DNA from: AC-32 sp963763475
GTDB lineage: Bacteria; Actinomycetota; Thermoleophilia; Gaiellales; Gaiellaceae
NCBI GenBank assembly: GCA_963763475.1
Contig: CAVXOR010000004.1
Location: 434,001-498,000 of the forward strand
Length of the DNA: 64,000 bases
Direction: 5' to 3'
The translations under genes and the position numbers were made by a program. Of this stretch, positions 41,365 to 52,695 are shown piece by piece. Numbering within the stretch: the stretch's first letter is position 1; every line of letters begins with the position of its first letter. The notes beneath the pieces were generated by a model that searched no databases, had not been told where the DNA came from, and was given only the letters and a program-made list of their open reading frames with translations.

Positions 41365-42276
41365 ATGGTCGAAGTCGCACCCGTCGCGGGCGAGGCGGAG
41401 GAGCAGCTCTCGCTCGACGCCTACCTGGAGACGTGGCCGCACGACCAGTTCGGGCTGCCCGAGGTGCAGGCGTTCAAGGCGAGCCTGCTCGACTACGCCG
41501 ACCTGCTCGCTCGCGAGAGCGGCGCCGTGCTCGGCTCCGGTTTCGCGGCTCTGTTCCCGGGCCTGCCCGACAGCCCACGGGTGTTGATCACCGTCCCGCC
41601 CCGGCATCGAGGCCGCGGCGCCGGCACGACGCTCTACTCGGCGATCTCGAACTGGGCACGCGAGCGCGGGCTCGAGACGCTCGAGGCGGTTCTCGCCGAC
41701 AACGATCCCGACAGCCTCGCGTTCGCGGAGCGGCGCGGCTTCGTCGTGGAGCGGCACGAGAAGGGAGTCGCTCTAGACCTGACGGCGGTCGAGCCCCCGC
41801 CCGTAGAGCCGCCGCCCGGAGTCGAGATCGTCAGCTGGGCGGAGCGCCCCGAGCTGGCGCGTGGCCTGTTCGAGGTGTCGGTCGAGACCTCGCCGGACGT
41901 GCCGGGCTACGAGAACGAGGAGCACCAGCCGTTCGAGTCCTGGCTCGCACATGAGATGCAGGGGCCAGGCGACAGGCCGGAGGCGACCTTCGTCGCGGTC
42001 GCGGGCGATGAGGCGGTCGGCTACGCGAAGTTCTCGCTCTCGAGCGCGGCGCCGACGCGTGCCTACCACGACCTGACAGCGGTCAAGCGCGCCTGGCGCG
42101 GTCGCGGGATCGCCCGCGCGCTGAAGGCCGCGCAGATCGGCTGGGCGAAGGCGAACGGCTACGAGGAGCTGCGGACGACGAACGACGAGCGCAACACCGC
42201 GATGCGCCGGCTGAACGAGCAGCTCGGCTACCGCCCGTCGATCGGGCGACTCTTCCTGCGGGGGCCGCTCGCGTGA
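41365..42276 (+). CDS. tandem GNAT acetyltransferase
   Basis: A 303-residue protein with two GNAT halves. The N-terminal one has ITVPPRHRGRGAGTTLYSAI and ADNDPDSLAFAERRGF; the C-terminal one has LTAVKRAWRGRGIARALKAAQI and RTTNDERNTAMRRLNEQLGY. Both acetyl-CoA loops look intact, as in mycothiol synthase-like proteins, but the substrate is not evident. ATG 41365 is favoured over 41353 since TATGGT (41352-41357) is 7 bp before it. Coupled to the next gene (GTGA). Confidence 0.83.
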   Translation: MVEVAPVAGEAEEQLSLDAYLETWPHDQFGLPEVQAFKASLLDYADLLARESGAVLGSGFAALFPGLPDSPRVLITVPPRHRGRGAGTTLYSAISNWARERGLETLEAVLADNDPDSLAFAERRGFVVERHEKGVALDLTAVEPPPVEPPPGVEIVSWAERPELARGLFEVSVETSPDVPGYENEEHQPFESWLAHEMQGPGDRPEATFVAVAGDEAVGYAKFSLSSAAPTRAYHDLTAVKRAWRGRGIARALKAAQIGWAKANGYEELRTTNDERNTAMRRLNEQLGYRPSIGRLFLRGPLA

Positions 42277-43613
42277 GCGCGCCCGATGTGAGGTACGCCG
42301 ACGGCAGCGGGGTCGAGATCGCGTACCAGGTGCTCGGCGAGGGACCGGCCGATGTCGTCTGGGTCGCAGGGGCGTTCACCCATCTCGGCGTGATGTGGGA
42401 GCACGCGGGCTACCGGCGGGCCTGCCAGCAGCTCGCCGCGTTCTCGAGGTTGATCCTGTTCGACAAGCGGGGCATGGGGCTCTCGGAGCGGGCGCGAGTG
42501 GGGACGCTCGAGGAGCGGATGGAGGACGTGCGCGCCGTGATGGATGCGGCCGGGTCCGAGCAGGCGGCGCTGATCGGCGTCTCCGAGGGCGGGCCGATGT
42601 CGATCCTGTTCGCCGCGACGTACCCGGAGCGAACGCGGGCGCTCCTCTTGATCGGCGCCGAGGTGAAGGAGGAGAAGACCGACGACTGGCCGTGGGGCGA
42701 GAGTACGCGCGAGGAGTTCGAGGACTGGATGCTGCAGGTGCCCGAGCGCTGGGGCAAGGGGCTCGCGGCGTCCGTGCTGCTCGCGGACGAGCCGGATCAG
42801 GAGGCGGCGAAGGCGTGGCTCGGAAAGCTTCAGAGCGCTTCGGCCACCCCGAGGGACGCAGTGGCGTTCATGCGCGTGGGCCTGGACATCGACGTCCGCG
42901 ACGTCGTCTCCTCGATCCACGTGCCGACCTTGATCGTCCACCGCGTCGACGACCCGATCTGCCACGTCGAGAACGCGCGCTTCCTCGCCGCCAACATCGA
43001 GGGCGCGAAGTACGTCGAGCTACCCGGGGCGAACCACGTACCGTGGTCGGGCAACGGCGACGACGAGGTGCTCGGGGAGATCCGCGAGTTCCTCACCGGT
43101 GTGCGCGAGGCTCCGGAGCCCGACCGGGTTCTGGCGACCGTGCTCTTCACCGACATCGTCGGCTCGACGGAGCGGGCGACCGAGCTCGGCGACCGGCGCT
43201 GGCGAGAGCTGCTCGACGCCCACCATGCAGCCGTGCGCCGCCAGCTCGAGCGATTCCGCGGTCGTGAGCTGGACACGGCCGGCGACGGCTTCCTCGCGAG
43301 CTTCGACGGGCCGGCGCGGGCGATCCGCTGCGCGGGCGCGGCGATCGACTCCGTGCGGGAGCTCGGGCTCGACATCCGCGCCGGCGTCCACACCGGGGAG
43401 TGCGAGCTGCATGGCGGCAAGCTCGCCGGGATCGCAGTGCACATCGGCGCCCGCGTAGCCGGCCAGGCGGGCCCCGGACAGGTGCTGGTCTCGAGCACGG
43501 TGCGCGACCTGGTCGCGGGCTCGGGCCTGGAGTTCGAGGACCGTGGGTCGGCTTCGCTGAAAGGAGTGCCGGGCGAGTGGCGCCTCTACGCCGTCAGCGG
43601 CGCCGGCTCTTGA
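42273..43613 (+). CDS. alpha/beta hydrolase fused to class III nucleotide cyclase domain
   Basis: A 446-residue two-domain protein, the arrangement known from mycobacterial Rv1900c. Residues 1-275: alpha/beta hydrolase with nucleophile S104 (GVSEGGPM), acid near D226-D227 and base H255 (ANHVPW). Residues ~285-446: class III cyclase with metal Asp D294 (LFTDIVGST) and D338 (AGDGF). Substrate-recognition positions look non-canonical: the usual Lys before GDG is D334 and the Asn of N-x-x-x-R is H390 (R394 kept). It may make cAMP weakly, or sense ligand. It could supply the signal for the cNMP-binding protein 6 kb away; that is speculation. Confidence 0.87.
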   Translation: MSAPDVRYADGSGVEIAYQVLGEGPADVVWVAGAFTHLGVMWEHAGYRRACQQLAAFSRLILFDKRGMGLSERARVGTLEERMEDVRAVMDAAGSEQAALIGVSEGGPMSILFAATYPERTRALLLIGAEVKEEKTDDWPWGESTREEFEDWMLQVPERWGKGLAASVLLADEPDQEAAKAWLGKLQSASATPRDAVAFMRVGLDIDVRDVVSSIHVPTLIVHRVDDPICHVENARFLAANIEGAKYVELPGANHVPWSGNGDDEVLGEIREFLTGVREAPEPDRVLATVLFTDIVGSTERATELGDRRWRELLDAHHAAVRRQLERFRGRELDTAGDGFLASFDGPARAIRCAGAAIDSVRELGLDIRAGVHTGECELHGGKLAGIAVHIGARVAGQAGPGQVLVSSTVRDLVAGSGLEFEDRGSASLKGVPGEWRLYAVSGAGS

Positions 43614-44049
43614 GCTCGCGCTCGAGGCGGCGCTTCGACTCTCGGTCGGCGATGTCGCGGCGCTTGTCGCGGCCTTCCTTGCCGCGCGCGAGGGCCAGCT
43701 CGACCTTGGCGCGGCCGTCCTTGAAGTAGAGCCGCGTCGGGACGACGGTCAGGCCCTTCTCGGCGACCTGCGCGGCCAGCCGGTCGATCTCGCGCCGGTG
43801 CATGAGGAGCTTGCGGTCGCGGTCGGGATCGTGTGGCGCGGCCGAGGCCTGCTCGTACGGCGGGATGTGCAGGCCGACGAGCCAGAGCTCACCGTCGCGT
43901 TCATCGGCGTAGGCGCGCTGCAGCACGGCGTGCCCCTGCCGCAGCGACTTGACCTCACTCCCACCCAGCACGAGGCCGGCCTCGAAGCGGTCGAGGAAGT
44001 GGTAGTCGTGCCGCGCGCGGCGGTTCTCGACGATCAGCTTCTCGGCCAT
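43594..44049 (-). CDS. smpB: SsrA-binding protein
   Basis: SmpB (151 residues) binds tmRNA and stands in for the anticodon stem in the stalled ribosome. The OB-barrel core is complete: NRRARHDYHFLDRFEAGLVLGGSEVKSLRQG, then LVGLHIPPYEQAS, and the basic C-terminal tail (GKEGRDKRRDIADRESKRR) that enters the mRNA channel. ATG 44049 overlaps the rnr stop (ATGA). Its partner ssrA is 4.5 kb away on the same strand; the 3' end overlaps the convergent cyclase gene by 20 bp. Confidence 0.96.
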   Translation of the reverse strand: MAEKLIVENRRARHDYHFLDRFEAGLVLGGSEVKSLRQGHAVLQRAYADERDGELWLVGLHIPPYEQASAAPHDPDRDRKLLMHRREIDRLAAQVAEKGLTVVPTRLYFKDGRAKVELALARGKEGRDKRRDIADRESKRRLERELKSRRR

Positions 44050-45653
44050 CAGCCAAGTCTAGGTTCGAGCTCGACTTTGCCCTCGCTGCGGCGCAGGTCG
44101 GCGACCCGCACCTCGATCGGGTCGCCGAGCCGGTACGTGCGCCCTCCGCGGCGGCCGACGAGCGCGGTCGCGAGCTCGTTCAGCTCGAAGTAGTCCCCAG
44201 GGAGCCGGCGCGCGGGGACGTAGCCCTCGAACACGTCGCCGAAGCGGGCGAACAGGCCGGACGGGATCACGCCCGTGATCTCCCCCTCGAAGGTCGCCTC
44301 CCAGCCCTCCTCGAACAGCCGGCGCTCGAGCAGCCACGCGAGGCAGAGCTCGTCGGCGCGGTACTCGATCCGCGAGGCCTGCCGCTCGCGCTCCGAGGCG
44401 TGCTGGGCTTCTGCCTCGAGATCGTGCGGCAGCGGCTCGTCCGAGACGCCGAGCTCGCGCAGCAGCGCTCGGTGGACGACCAGGTCGGGATAGCGGCGGA
44501 TCGGCGAGGTGAAGTGGCAGTAGGCGGTGCTCGCGAGGCCCATGTGGCCGAGGTTCGCCGGGTCGTAGTGCGCCTGCTTCAGCGCCTGCAGCACGAGCGG
44601 CGGGAAGGCCTCGCGCCCGCGGCCGGAACGCGTGACGTAGTCGGTCACGAGCTCACTGGCGGCTCCCGCGACCGCCGCCGCGTCGCTCGGCGCCATTCGC
44701 TCGGGCGCAGGCGGCGTCGGGATGCCGAGGTCTGCCAAGCGCGCGAGCAGGAGCGAGACGGCCTGCGGCTCAGGTGGCTCGTGGACGCGGAACAGCGCTG
44801 CTCGCCGCCGGCCGGCGAGCAGCTCCGCGACGAGCTCGTTCGCCCGGATCATCAGCTCCTCGACCAGCATGTGCGCATGCGGCTCCGACTCGCGCCAGGC
44901 TCGCTCGACCCCGCCCTGGCCGTCGAAGGCAAACACGACCTCTGAGCTCTCGATGCGCAGCGCGCCCCGCGCGAACCGCTTGTCCCGCAGCTCTTGCGCC
45001 AGCCGCTCGGCGCGGCGCAGCGCCTCGGCCAGGGCGGGCTCGGCCTGCTCGCGTCCGGCGAGGATCCCCTCGACCTGCCCGTAGGTGAGCCGCGCGCCGC
45101 TGCGGATCACCGAGCGGTAGAAGGTCGGCTCTCCCCCATCCAGGGAGAACTCGACCGTGACGCACAGCCGGTCGACGTTCGGGCGCAGCGAGCAGAGCTC
45201 CTCGGACAGCTCGGGCGGCAGCATGGGCGAGACCATTCCGGGCACGTAGACCGAGAACGCCCGCTCGGCGGCGCCGCGGTCGAGCGGCGTGCCCGCCTCT
45301 ACGAACCACGAGACGTCTGCGATGTGCACGAACGCCCGGTCCTCCTCGACCGTCAGCGCGTCGTCGAAGTCCTTCGCGGTCTCCGGGTCGATCGTGAACG
45401 AGAGCCGGTCGCGCAGGTCGACGCGTCCCTCGACGTCGATCTCCGGCGGGTCGTAGGGCTCGAACCCGCGCAGCTCACCCTCCTCGACGAGGAGACCTTC
45501 GAGTACCACCTCGATCGAGCTCGCCGGCCCGAGCACGCGCTCGACCCGCGCGCGGCCGCGGCCCTTGCGCGCCACGGCCAGGTCGCCCGGCCCGCCCTGA
45601 GTGCGGCGGTCGAGCAGCAGCGGCGTGCCCGGCACGAAGTACGGCTCGCCCAC
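44049..45653 (-). CDS. rnr: ribonuclease R-type exoribonuclease (short form)
   Basis: A 534-residue RNase II/R family 3'-5' exonuclease. The catalytic acidic cluster DPETAKDFDDAL, the IADVSWFVEAGTPLD segment, the TSPIRRYPDLVVHR motif and a C-terminal S1 domain (EGEITGVIPSGLFARFGDVFEGYVP) are present. It is 150-250 residues shorter than E. coli RNase R: the N-terminal helix-turn-helix and cold-shock domains are missing. Only GTG 45653 is available as a start before an in-frame stop. Coupled to smpB, fitting the known RNase R-tmRNA partnership in mRNA decay. Confidence 0.9.
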   Translation of the reverse strand: MGEPYFVPGTPLLLDRRTQGGPGDLAVARKGRGRARVERVLGPASSIEVVLEGLLVEEGELRGFEPYDPPEIDVEGRVDLRDRLSFTIDPETAKDFDDALTVEEDRAFVHIADVSWFVEAGTPLDRGAAERAFSVYVPGMVSPMLPPELSEELCSLRPNVDRLCVTVEFSLDGGEPTFYRSVIRSGARLTYGQVEGILAGREQAEPALAEALRRAERLAQELRDKRFARGALRIESSEVVFAFDGQGGVERAWRESEPHAHMLVEELMIRANELVAELLAGRRRAALFRVHEPPEPQAVSLLLARLADLGIPTPPAPERMAPSDAAAVAGAASELVTDYVTRSGRGREAFPPLVLQALKQAHYDPANLGHMGLASTAYCHFTSPIRRYPDLVVHRALLRELGVSDEPLPHDLEAEAQHASERERQASRIEYRADELCLAWLLERRLFEEGWEATFEGEITGVIPSGLFARFGDVFEGYVPARRLPGDYFELNELATALVGRRGGRTYRLGDPIEVRVADLRRSEGKVELEPRLG

Positions 45654-45693
45654 GAGATGCTTCCCACGGGAAGCAAGCTCGACTACGACTGGC

Positions 45694-46623
45694 TCAGACC
45701 TGGAGGAAACGGCGGATCGTCAATCCGGAACCGGCGGCACCCAGGGCGAGGCCCGCCCCGAGCACGATCAGAACGTGGAGCCCGAAGGGCCAGGCGTGGA
45801 TGTCGGAGGCATTCGTCAGGTGGATCAGCGGCATGAACAGCTCGCGCCCCAGCACGAGCAGGATCACCGCCAGCACCGCGCCGCCCAGCCCGCAGAGCAG
45901 GCCCTCGATCATGAACGGCCCGCGCACGAACCAGTTCGTCGCTCCGACGAGCTTCATCACCTCGATCTCGCGTCGCCGCGCGAAGATCGAGAGCCGGATC
46001 GTGTTCGCCACGAGCAGCGTCGACGAGATCAACAGCACGAAGAAGGCGATCAGCACCACGATCCAGAGGTAGCGCGCAACCGAGAGGACGCGGTGCGAGA
46101 TGCGGCTGCAGCTCTCCCCCGTCCCGCTCGCGGCGGCCTTGGAGCCGGGCGCCGGCGGGCAGACGCTCTCGATGCCCTTCAACTTGGCGTCGCCGAGCTG
46201 TGCCGCGATCGTGTCGATCTGCTCGGCCTGGTGCGGATAGACCTTGAAGGCGTTCGGGAACGGGTTGTACGGCAGGCTGTTCACCATCGCCGGGTGCTTC
46301 TTGCGCTCCTGCGCGAGCGCCTGGTCCTTGGAGACGAACTTGATCGTCTTGACCTGCGGCATCGCCTGCAGGGCCGCGCGCGTGGCGTCGATGTCCTGGT
46401 TCTTCGCCTCGTTCCCGCAGCGGAGATCGGTGCAGAAGTAGACGTTGACGAGCAGCTGCTTCTTGTAGTGGTCGCTCAGCGAGAGCGCCCAGCTGCCGAG
46501 GCCGACGACGAGGCCGAGCATGAACATCCCGATCAGGACCGTCGTCGTCGCGGCGAAGGTAGTCGAGAGGTTGGCCCCGAGCGAGCGGATCGCCTCGGAG
46601 ACGACGACGCGGAAGCGGCTCAT
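45694..46623 (-). CDS. ftsX: cell-division ABC transporter permease FtsX
   Basis: A 309-residue four-TM permease that with FtsE controls peptidoglycan hydrolases at the septum. N-terminal cytosolic MSRFRVVVSEAIRSLGANLSTT, TM1 (~25-47), a large extracytoplasmic loop containing CTDLRCGNE and a second Cys pair (VCPPAPG, ESCSR), then three TM helices and the conserved FARRREIEVMKLVGATNWFVRGPFM. The Cys pairs suggest disulfides in the loop. ATG 46623 overlaps the ftsE stop (ATGA). Confidence 0.94.
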   Translation of the reverse strand: MSRFRVVVSEAIRSLGANLSTTFAATTTVLIGMFMLGLVVGLGSWALSLSDHYKKQLLVNVYFCTDLRCGNEAKNQDIDATRAALQAMPQVKTIKFVSKDQALAQERKKHPAMVNSLPYNPFPNAFKVYPHQAEQIDTIAAQLGDAKLKGIESVCPPAPGSKAAASGTGESCSRISHRVLSVARYLWIVVLIAFFVLLISSTLLVANTIRLSIFARRREIEVMKLVGATNWFVRGPFMIEGLLCGLGGAVLAVILLVLGRELFMPLIHLTNASDIHAWPFGLHVLIVLGAGLALGAAGSGLTIRRFLQV

Positions 46624-47303
46624 TCGGTCGTGTACCCGCCGCGGCGCTCGTCGCGCAACAGCTTGCCGTCCTCGAGCGCGATCACGCGCTTGCGCATCTT
46701 GTCGACCATCTCGCGGTCGTGCGTCGCCATCAGGATGGTCGTGCCCGAGCGGTTGATCCGGTACAGCAGCTGCATGATCCCTACGCTCGTGTCCGGGTCG
46801 AGGTTGCCGGTCGGCTCGTCGCAGATCAGGAGCGGGGGGTGGTTCACGAACGCGCGCGCGATCGAGACGCGCTGCTGCTCGCCGCCGGAGAGCTCGTCGG
46901 GGAGCGACGACATCTTGTGCGTGAGGCCCACCATGTTCAGCACCTCGGGCACCTTCCGCCGGATCGCCGTCGAGCCTTCGCCCTGCACCTTGAGCGCGTA
47001 GGCCACGTTCTCGGCGGCGGTGCGGTTCGGCAGCAGCTTGAAGTCCTGAAAGACGCAGCCGACGTTGCGTCGCAGCAGCGGCACCTTGCCGCGCTTCAGC
47101 CGGCCGAGGTCGCGCCCGCCGACCACGATCTTGCCGCGGGTCGGCTCGATCTCCTTCAGCACGAGGCGGATGACGGTCGACTTGCCCGAGCCGGACGCGC
47201 CCACGATGAAGACGAACTCGCCCTTCTCGATCTCGAAGGAGACGTCGCTGAGGGCGGTCACGTCGGGCTCGTAGACCTTCGTCACGTTCTCGAACGTGAC
47301 CAT
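46620..47303 (-). CDS. ftsE: cell-division ATP-binding protein FtsE
   Basis: The ATPase of the FtsEX complex (227 residues from ATG 47303). Walker A GASGSGKST (35-43), Q-loop VFQDFKLLPNRTAAENVA, signature LSGGEQQRVSIARA, Walker B LLICDEPTGNLDP, H-loop MATHDREMVD. A longer frame opens at GTG 47402, adding 33 low-complexity residues, but that start follows directly on a T5 run (possible terminator tail), so the shorter, family-length start is preferred. Confidence 0.94.
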   Translation of the reverse strand: MVTFENVTKVYEPDVTALSDVSFEIEKGEFVFIVGASGSGKSTVIRLVLKEIEPTRGKIVVGGRDLGRLKRGKVPLLRRNVGCVFQDFKLLPNRTAAENVAYALKVQGEGSTAIRRKVPEVLNMVGLTHKMSSLPDELSGGEQQRVSIARAFVNHPPLLICDEPTGNLDPDTSVGIMQLLYRINRSGTTILMATHDREMVDKMRKRVIALEDGKLLRDERRGGYTTE

Positions 47304-47474
47304 CGCCGAGCTCGAGGGCGTCGGCGCTGGGGCAGGCCCGGCTGTCTCCTGTTCGAGGACGGCCGTCGAGGTGTCGAGGTGCTGGAAGTCTGGTTCCTGC
47401 ACGGGAAAAAGCGCTGCACGGCGCGGGAATGCACCGGTCAGGGCTACGGCGGCGAACTCTAGCTAAACGGGTGG

Positions 47475-48588
47475 CTAGACGACCTTCCCGGCCGCCTTCG
47501 CGAGCAGATATTCGTGGACGAACTCGTCGAGCGCGCCGTCGAGAACTGCCTGCGTGTTGCCGGTTTCGTGCTCGGTGCGGTGATCCTTGACGAGCTGGTA
47601 GGGGTGCAGCACGTAGCTGCGGATCTGGCTGCCGAAGTCGGCCTGCTGGGCCGCTCCCCGCTCCTTGGCCAATTCTTCCTCGCGGCGCTCCTGCTCCTGC
47701 TCCAGCAGCCGTGACTTGAGGATCCGCAGCGCCGTCTGCTTGTTCGAGCTCTGGCTGCGCTCGTTCTGGCACTGGACGACGATCCCGGTTGGGACGTGCG
47801 TGATCCGGACGGCGGAGTCGGTCTTGTTCACGTGCTGGCCGCCGGCGCCGCTCGCGCGGTAGGTGTCGATGCGCAGATCGCTCTCATCGATGTCGACGTC
47901 GTCGTCCTCGGGCAAGAGCGGCGCGACGATCACCTGGGCGAAGCTCGTGTGCCGGCGGTGCGCCTGGTCGAACGGGCTCTGCCGGACGAGCCGGTGGACG
48001 CCGCGCTCCGCCTTCAGGATCCCGTAGGCGTTCTCGCCCTTGACCGAGAAGGTCGCCGACTTGAGGCCCGCCTCCTCGCCCGGGCTCGCCTCGAGCAGGT
48101 CGGTCTGGAAGCCGCGGGTCTGCGCCCAGCGGAGATACATGCGCAACAGGATCTCGGCCCAGTCCTGGGCGTCGGTGCCGCCCGTTCCTGCGTGGATCGT
48201 GACCAGCGCGTCGCCGGCGTCGTAATCGCCCGAGAAGAGCGCGTCCTCCTGCAGGCGGTCGAGCTCGGCGCGAAGGGGCGCGATGCTGGTCGCGATCTCG
48301 TCCTCCATCTCGCCGTCCATGGCGAGCAGCTCCTGGGCGTCCTGGTAGTCCTGGACGAGGCGGCGGTAGCGCTCGAGGCGACGCGTTAGGCGCGCGTGCT
48401 CGGCGCTGACCTGCGCCGCGTGTTGCTGGTCGTCCCAGAATCCGGGCGTGCCGAGCTCCTGCTCCAGCTCGGCGAGGCTGCTCTCCAGCTGTTCCGGGTC
48501 AAAGGTAATCACGGACCCAGGCGAGCTGGGCCCCGATCTCCTGGAGCTGCTGGTCGAGCGGCTGGGCAGGCTGGGTCTGGTCGGCCAT
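47475..48588 (-). CDS. prfB: peptide chain release factor 2, programmed +1 frameshift
   Basis: RF2 (370 residues after the shift) releases peptides at UGA and UAA. Frame 0 runs from ATG 48588 (MADQTQPAQPLDQQ) to DYL and an in-frame TGA at 48501-48499. The sequence CTT-TGA-C (48504-48498) is the classic RF2 slippage site; +1 reading continues DPEQLESSLAEL to the stop at 47475. The UGA-recognition SPF (RQSPFDQAH) and catalytic GGQ (SGAGGQHVNKT) motifs confirm RF2. The usual Shine-Dalgarno-like stimulator just before the site is not obvious. Autoregulation by RF2 level is expected. Confidence 0.95.
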
Positions 48589-48827
48589 CGCGCGGTCGAT
48601 GGTAGCCGAGCGGGGTCTCGGCGCAGGGACGACCGGACGCGCAGTGCAGGGCTTTCGCGCGTGGCCGCACCCGCGTCGGTCCCAGCTTGCCCGCAAGCCG
48701 GGGAGCCACGCGACCTGTGGACAACTCGTCACACTTCCAACGCACCTCGGCGGTGTCCGAACAGCGCAACCCGGGGACAGTCCCTGACGGAGAACGCGAG
48801 CGCGGATCGGTAGGAGGCGGTCGACGT
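48589..48827. other. non-coding gap between secA and prfB
   Basis: No gene seen. It holds a single actinobacterial DnaA-box-like TGTGGACAA (48716-48724), the short palindrome GGGACAGTCCC (about 48775-48785), and a -10-like TACCAT ten bp before the prfB ATG. Confidence 0.4.
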
Positions 48828-51548
<2,721 letters not shown>

Positions 51549-51566
51549 CGTCTTAGGGTAGCTGCC

Positions 51567-52124
51567 CTACAGAGGGTCGGCCTCGATCTCCCAGGCGTCG
51601 CCGTCCAGGCGGCTCGCTCGGACGACGTGATGCTCGCCCTGCTCACGGCCGATTCGCTCCAGCTCCGGGACGCTGCCGAAGACACGCTCGCCGTCGACGG
51701 TCAGCGTGCGGCCCTCGTCGGCCGTGACCAGCTCGAGCTCGTCGCCTTCCGCCTCGAAGCTGCTCACGACGATGCGGCGGGCGGCGACGGCCCAGACGTC
51801 CTCGCCCTGGCGGACGGCCTCGGCGCGGTAAGGCGCGTCGAGGGTCTGCTCGATCGCGTCCGCGAGCGGCCCGAGCGTGTCCGGCGGCTCGTCCTCGTCC
51901 ACCACGAGGTCGCCGTTCGGAAGCGCGACGAAATGAATCTCGTCTCCGGTGAGGCCCGGCGCTTCGGCGGACGCGACCGCGTCCCAGCGGCGCGGGCGCG
52001 GGACGCCGTGGATGCCGGTCACTCCCCAGTGCGGGCCGGGGTCGACCATCCCTTCCTCGGCCCCCTGCTCGAGCCGTGCCTCGCGCGCCAGCTTCTTGTG
52101 CAGCGGCTCGCGCCGAAAGATCAC
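51567..52124 (-). CDS. conserved hypothetical protein
   Basis: A 185-residue acidic protein lying between hpf and secA, coupled to hpf by a 4-bp overlap. I do not recognise a family. The N-terminus (MIFRREPLHKKLAREARL) is a basic helix; the rest (GDEIHFVALPNGDLVVDE; ARRIVVSSFEAEGDELELVTADEG) is beta-rich with regular hydrophobic alternation, perhaps two small repeats. Position suggests a role linked to translation or secretion, without direct support. Confidence 0.7.
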   Translation of the reverse strand: MIFRREPLHKKLAREARLEQGAEEGMVDPGPHWGVTGIHGVPRPRRWDAVASAEAPGLTGDEIHFVALPNGDLVVDEDEPPDTLGPLADAIEQTLDAPYRAEAVRQGEDVWAVAARRIVVSSFEAEGDELELVTADEGRTLTVDGERVFGSVPELERIGREQGEHHVVRASRLDGDAWEIEADPL

Positions 52125-52660
52125 TGCGGTTCGATCAGCCCGTAGCCGCCGTCACGGCGCCGGTAGACGATGCTCACCGCCTCGGAGTCGCCGCTGCGGA
52201 AGACGAAGAAGTCGTGCCCGACGAGCTCGAGCTGGTGTACCGCTTCCTCGGGCGTCATCGCGTCGAGCGCGAACTGCTTCGTCTTGACGATCTCGAGCTC
52301 GAGCTCCTCGGCGGGGACGGTCGTCGCCTCGGAGGCCGCGTTCGCCCTGGCGGCACGGCGCCGGCGGTCGCGGCCGCGCGTGCGATAGCGCGTCACCTGC
52401 CGCTCGAGCTTCTCGACGAGCTGGTCGATCGAGGCGCGCATGTCCGACGAGGCCTCCCTCGCTCGCAGTACAGGCCCGGATGTCCAGATGGTCGCCTCGG
52501 CGACCTGGTTCGCCGCGATCGAGGGGTTCTTCTCGAGCATCAGCTCCAGCTCGATTCGCGGGTCGTCCAGCTGCCGCTCCAGCTTGCCGAGCTTCTCCTC
52601 GGCGTAGCTCCGGATCGAATCGCTGACCTCGAGATTCCTGCCCTTCACCTGGAACTGCAT
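52121..52660 (-). CDS. hpf: long-form ribosome hibernation-promoting factor
   Basis: A 179-residue long HPF: N-terminal HPF/YfiA domain (MQFQVKGRNLEVSDSIRSYAEEKLGKLER; AEATIWTSGPVLRAREASSDMRASIDQLVEKLERQVTRY) binds the 30S decoding region; a basic linker (RGRDRRRRAARAN) leads to the C-terminal dimerisation domain (LDAMTPEEAVHQLELVGHDFFVFRSGDSEAVSIVYRRRDG) that pairs ribosomes into 100S particles. An AAGGAG site precedes the ATG, and TAGATT about 30 bp further up is a plausible -10. Confidence 0.93.
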   Translation of the reverse strand: MQFQVKGRNLEVSDSIRSYAEEKLGKLERQLDDPRIELELMLEKNPSIAANQVAEATIWTSGPVLRAREASSDMRASIDQLVEKLERQVTRYRTRGRDRRRRAARANAASEATTVPAEELELEIVKTKQFALDAMTPEEAVHQLELVGHDFFVFRSGDSEAVSIVYRRRDGGYGLIEPQ

Positions 52661-52695
52661 CCCCGCTCCTTCGACGCTGGCTCCGTGCAAAGAAT

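Noticed and set aside
47303..47402. Longer FtsE starting at GTG 47402
   Set aside because: Adds a low-complexity Ala/Pro tail and begins right after a T5 run with no ribosome site; the family-length start at 47303 is better.
48716..48724. Replication origin signal (DnaA box) between secA and prfB
   Set aside because: A single box with no cluster, AT-rich region or dnaA/dnaN nearby.
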